Below are positions 63,201 to 64,000 of a stretch of 64,000 bases of DNA, in pieces. Made by a program: the position numbers and the translations under genes. The number at the start of each line of letters is the position of its first letter. The first letter of the stretch is position 1. Origin of the DNA: Bacillota bacterium (lineage in GTDB: Bacteria; Bacillota; Clostridia; DSM-8532). The notes beneath the pieces were generated by a model. The model was not told where the DNA came from and did not search any database. It saw nothing but the letters and a program-made list of their open reading frames with translations. The DNA lies in assembly GCA_023443745.1 (NCBI GenBank), contig JAEZTB010000030.1:124001-188000 (forward strand), written 5' to 3'.

Positions 63201-64000
63201 AGCAGCTTCAGGTCCTCTGTGATTTCGGATGAGTTGGCAGTTACAAGCTTCTCGCAGAGCTTCTTAATGCAGGCTTTCACATCATCACGTATGGTCTTTA
63301 CAAGCTCCTGCTTTTCCTTATCAACTTCCTTGGCGGCATTGGGAAGCCTAGTGAATTCAATGCTTTGAAGGGCATTATACAGATGATCCCAGGTTGAGGC
63401 AGGCTGGGATTTCATGATATTAAGTATACTCTCGATATTGGTCAGGTCCTCCCGGTAGACCGCCAGATACTTTTCCAGCCCAAGGCCGGTCTTGACCAAG
63501 TCAACAGCCCGGGTCATCATATCTTTTATGCCTTCAAGCTCAACCCTTACAGAATCCATGATGACTTTACCCCAGGGTGTTTGCCCGAAATCCATACCTT
63601 CGGGAACACTCAAGCTCCCGGTCATATCCTCAAGCCAGGCTTTGGGCCAGGGACTGCTTTGTATGAAGGTATACAAACTGAGTACCATATCCATGAGAAT
63701 CTGGTCGTCCCGGTTCCCACCATAACATTCTAAAAGCTCGAAAAACTCTTTGTTACTCTCTTTTTCGTATTGCTCCACGAAAACATCATTTAAAGCTTCC
63801 AGCTTCATTAAGGAGCTTTCTGTCTCATCGGCTATTCTGAAACTGGGGTCAATATCAATGCATTGAAAATTTCCGCGAATGACCTCCTTACAAAAGGAGT
63901 GGATGGTGGTAATACTGGCCTTTCCCAATAGGGCAAGCTGTCTTTGGATAAGCCTGGAATCAGGGTTCTTCTCCAAGCTTACGGAAATAGCTTCAGCAAT
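60299..64000 (-). CDS. addA: ATP-dependent helicase/nuclease subunit AddA (partial, N-terminus missing)
   Basis: The C-terminal 1230 or so residues of AddA; the N-terminal Walker A is outside the window. Visible helicase motifs: TTIHSFC (Ia), LVDEYQDSN (II), GDVKQSIYRFR (III), IMSIHKSKGLEFPVVF (V-like), VALTRARE (VI). The C-terminal nuclease has VLVDYKTDYV with the PD-(D/E)XK Lys. AddAB processes double-strand breaks and recognises Chi. It is convergent with bioB. Confidence 0.92.
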   Translation of the reverse strand: MAEAISVSLEKNPDSRLIQRQLALLGKASITTIHSFCKEVIRGNFQCIDIDPSFRIADETESSLMKLEALNDVFVEQYEKESNKEFFELLECYGGNRDDQILMDMVLSLYTFIQSSPWPKAWLEDMTGSLSVPEGMDFGQTPWGKVIMDSVRVELEGIKDMMTRAVDLVKTGLGLEKYLAVYREDLTNIESILNIMKSQPASTWDHLYNALQSIEFTRLPNAAKEVDKEKQELVKTIRDDVKACIKKLCEKLVTANSSEITEDLKLLYPKMKCLADLVTGLAEKYAEKKSRKSVVDFNDLEHFCLEILSKKGENGALEPSDIALSYRERFAEILVDEYQDSNLVQEMMINMISRIYPKPNVFMVGDVKQSIYRFRQARPELFLHKYNTYSPEKGHAFRKILLFKNFRSRKEVVDAVNFIFKQIMSVHAGELDYTDDEALNPGAVFAESYQEDWTVGGEAELHLIQTGIGKQEDVDSGPNEAYDAQETSEDVEDEEEILDNIQCEARLVAQRIHQLVESEDRTFAVYDKSKKEYRKVEFRDIVILLRTTKNWSEVFVDELAIAGIPAFADTGSGFFKTIEVQVVLSLLQIIDNPYQDIPLLAVLRSPMVSFTTDQLAELRLADRKGPLFDALRKCAAGTGKISLKAAEFLEKLKKWREMSLYLSTDQLLWRLYDETGYYGMVGAMPAGEQRQANLRILFERARQFEETSYKGLFNFISFIDKLKSSRGDMGSAKTLSENDNVVRIMSIHKSKGLEFPVVFLSGCGKKFNLQDMNKSILLHQDLGFGPDVVDHIRRLSWPSAAKQAIREKIKAETLSEEMRILYVALTRAREKLIITGAANDVGKAVTKWLATAGSEESRLPDYEMLKGNNYLDWIGPALMRHKGCGDLRNSAPIGSEFRGCLIDDPSQWQIKLWNKGDVLNGRRSEESLEGEFIAWLDSLSGKAHQDNHEPSHQITLEEMLKEQPELIITSPVTETKNFDRLIAGIETPCVININEEIERRLSWKYPYVKTSKVPAKVSVTELKRRFNTQISEDSGAIPSYLPTLVSKPLFLEEKKGLSAAEKGTILHFIMQHLDFSRIAPRESEIMAQIEAMIAKDLITRQQAQSVDIQKINQLFSSELGKRMLASGSINREVPFNMEIPCCELYRDMNAEDCQDETVLLQGVIDCFFEELDGIVLVDYKTDYVPDGKEESIKERYRLQIHYYSRALEILTGKKVKEKYIYLFWNGKVISYND

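Overview
The window reads as chromosomal DNA of an anaerobic, endospore-forming member of the Clostridia. The evidence is an alpha/beta-type small acid-soluble spore protein, an [FeFe]-hydrogenase-like protein, a T-box leader, a CD3324-family protein, AddA/SbcCD repair proteins, strong AGGAGG-like ribosome binding sites and several TTG/GTG starts. No rRNA, tRNA, CRISPR array or complete insertion sequence was found. Two genes run off the ends: a phosphate permease on the left and addA on the right.

Layout. 0-9.7 kb: phosphate permease with Pho-box-like repeats, a DMT-type membrane protein, an M48 metalloprotease, an acyl-CoA synthetase, an [FeFe]-hydrogenase-like protein, and a tight minus-strand set of esterase, acyltransferase and DUF6320-type membrane protein. 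9.7-22.9 kb: carbohydrate island with GH1, an EamA transporter, and a LacI-controlled divergent locus. One arm is lacI, solute-binding protein, two permeases and GH31; the other is an (alpha/alpha)6 glycosidase and a GH65 phosphorylase. Both arms carry a LacI-type operator beside a clear promoter, and there is no local ATPase gene. 23-29 kb: a lipoprotein, a GPH sugar symporter, a TetR remnant and a predicted tryptophan ABC transporter behind a T-box. 29-40 kb: PadR/DUF4097 pair, two SDR genes, a FAD-Rieske oxidoreductase, an AraC regulator, a large GH94-clan phosphorylase and a diguanylate cyclase. 40-43.6 kb: DUF1294, cardiolipin synthase, SASP, a 35-residue Asn-rich peptide and an E2-like acyltransferase lacking its catalytic His. 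43.7-49.3 kb: HTH/response regulator/kinase/ABC module with an upstream array of hairpins. 49.3-53.4 kb: nitroreductase, Trk potassium uptake and the CD3324-family protein. 53.5-64 kb: sbcCD, bioY with a BirA-type operator, a broken bioB, and addA.

The least explained signals are short non-coding or micro-coding elements. Two families of small dispersed hairpin repeats (A at 14221-14298 and 52887-52973; B at 35341-35397 and 53415-53474) keep constant flanks while the internal hairpin changes. A 54-codon ORF directly after sbcC ends in CTT TGA, the same slippery stop as prfB, and the +1 frame continues open for about 20 codons. An 11-codon leader ORF and a family B hairpin lie in the presumed 5' leader of the CD3324 gene. 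Six small hairpins are packed into about 165 bp at 49125-49287. bioB has lost about 70 internal codons and its frame beside an intact, apparently biotin-regulated bioY, which suggests biotin auxotrophy.

Start sites were moved from the longest ORF to the codon best placed behind a ribosome binding site where the sequence allowed. All functional calls rest on motif and family recognition by eye; no database search was run.
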